Shown here: positions 22,428-22,603 of the stretch, one piece after another | How the letters are laid out: every line of letters starts with the position of its first letter | Numbering within the stretch: position 1 is the first letter of the stretch | Source: an uncultured Phocaeicola sp. | GTDB taxonomy: Bacteria; Bacteroidota; Bacteroidia; Bacteroidales; Bacteroidaceae | Assembly: GCA_948579315.1 (NCBI GenBank) | Contig: CAPAOL010000048.1 | Span: forward strand, 1 to 22,603 | Direction of reading: 5' to 3' | DNA length: 22,603 bases | Notes under the pieces: model-generated | The model's database searches: none | Told to the model about the DNA's origin: nothing | The model's input: the letters and a program-made list of their open reading frames with translations, nothing else | Made by a program: the position numbers and the translations under genes

Positions 22428-22603
22428 ATGAAATCGACATTCAACATTTGCTTTTACGCAAAGAAAGACAAGCAGAAAGCCAACGGTGCGTACCCCCTTT
22501 TCGCCCGTATCACAGTGGACGGCGTGGCAAGCCGTTTTAACACCAAGCTGGACGTGCTGCCCTCTATTTGGGACGGCAAAATGGGCAAGGCTACCGGACG
22601 TAC
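22428..22603 (+). CDS. int: Tyrosine recombinase (integrase) of an integrative element, 3' end outside window
   Basis: The first 58 codons of a site-specific integrase, running off the window. MKSTFNICFYAKKDKQKANGAYPLFARITVDG is the arm-type DNA-binding N-terminus typical of Bacteroides conjugative and mobilisable element integrases (CTnDOT and NBU class). It is followed by SRFNTKLDVLPSIWD, which also fits that family. The catalytic R-H-R-Y residues lie beyond the edge. The gene is visibly GC-richer than everything else in the window, consistent with horizontal acquisition. It points away from the tRNA-Ser gene, 273 bases downstream, so the window ends inside the left end of an element inserted at that tRNA. 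NBU2 is a known Bacteroides element that uses tRNA-Ser genes; identity with it is not shown here. Confidence 0.85.
   Translation, partial: MKSTFNICFYAKKDKQKANGAYPLFARITVDGVASRFNTKLDVLPSIWDGKMGKATGR

Overview
This window looks like a chromosomal segment of a gut Bacteroides (Bacteroidaceae). The evidence is a SusC/SusD pair, Bacteroides-type promoters (TAnnTTTG at -7, in one case TTTG 19 bases upstream), a single-chain L-serine dehydratase, and a CTnDOT/NBU-type integrase next to a tRNA-Ser gene. The species cannot be settled from the sequence alone.

Positions 1-7374 (+ strand, visibly AT-rich) are the distal end of a surface or capsular polysaccharide locus. In order they hold a 5'-truncated Wzy-like polymerase, three GT4-type glycosyltransferases, a membrane acyltransferase broken by a one-base frameshift at an A6 run, a radical SAM/SPASM enzyme, and a fourth GT4 glycosyltransferase. 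Gaps are short and one junction overlaps, so this reads as one operon building and decorating a repeat unit.

Positions 7375-9183 contain no intact gene, but they are not empty. Two diverged direct copies of a roughly 170-nt element (7515-7681 and 8894-9062) share the same three predicted hairpins. Stem positions covary while a 14-nt loop and a 10-nt internal segment stay identical, which suggests a structured RNA or DNA element I do not recognise. Between them lie mutually exclusive hairpins, an 18-bp inverted repeat spanning about 420 bp, and a small HTH-like gene broken by one base. This is the strongest candidate for something undescribed.

Positions 9184-11014 (+) hold an Rpn/PD-(D/E)XK putative transposase with its own promoter and terminator, a short decayed relative of AlbA_2/Schlafen-type ATP-binding proteins, and an exported PepSY-like protein preceded by a perfect 11-bp tandem repeat.

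Positions 11078-16703 (- strand) are a compact polysaccharide utilisation operon transcribed GH16 lipoprotein, then SusC, then SusD. It points to import of a beta-1,3-containing glucan or a similar beta-linked glycan, but no regulator is visible. A strong shared terminator separates it from the convergent PepSY-like gene.

Positions 17068-21936 (- strand) are housekeeping genes: mutS2, corA and sdaA, the last two probably co-transcribed. Divergent from mutS2 is a tRNA-Ser(UGA) with a near-perfect Bacteroides promoter. Just beyond the tRNA, from 22428, begins a GC-richer tyrosine recombinase gene cut by the window edge. This is the left end of an integrative element inserted at the tRNA 3' end.
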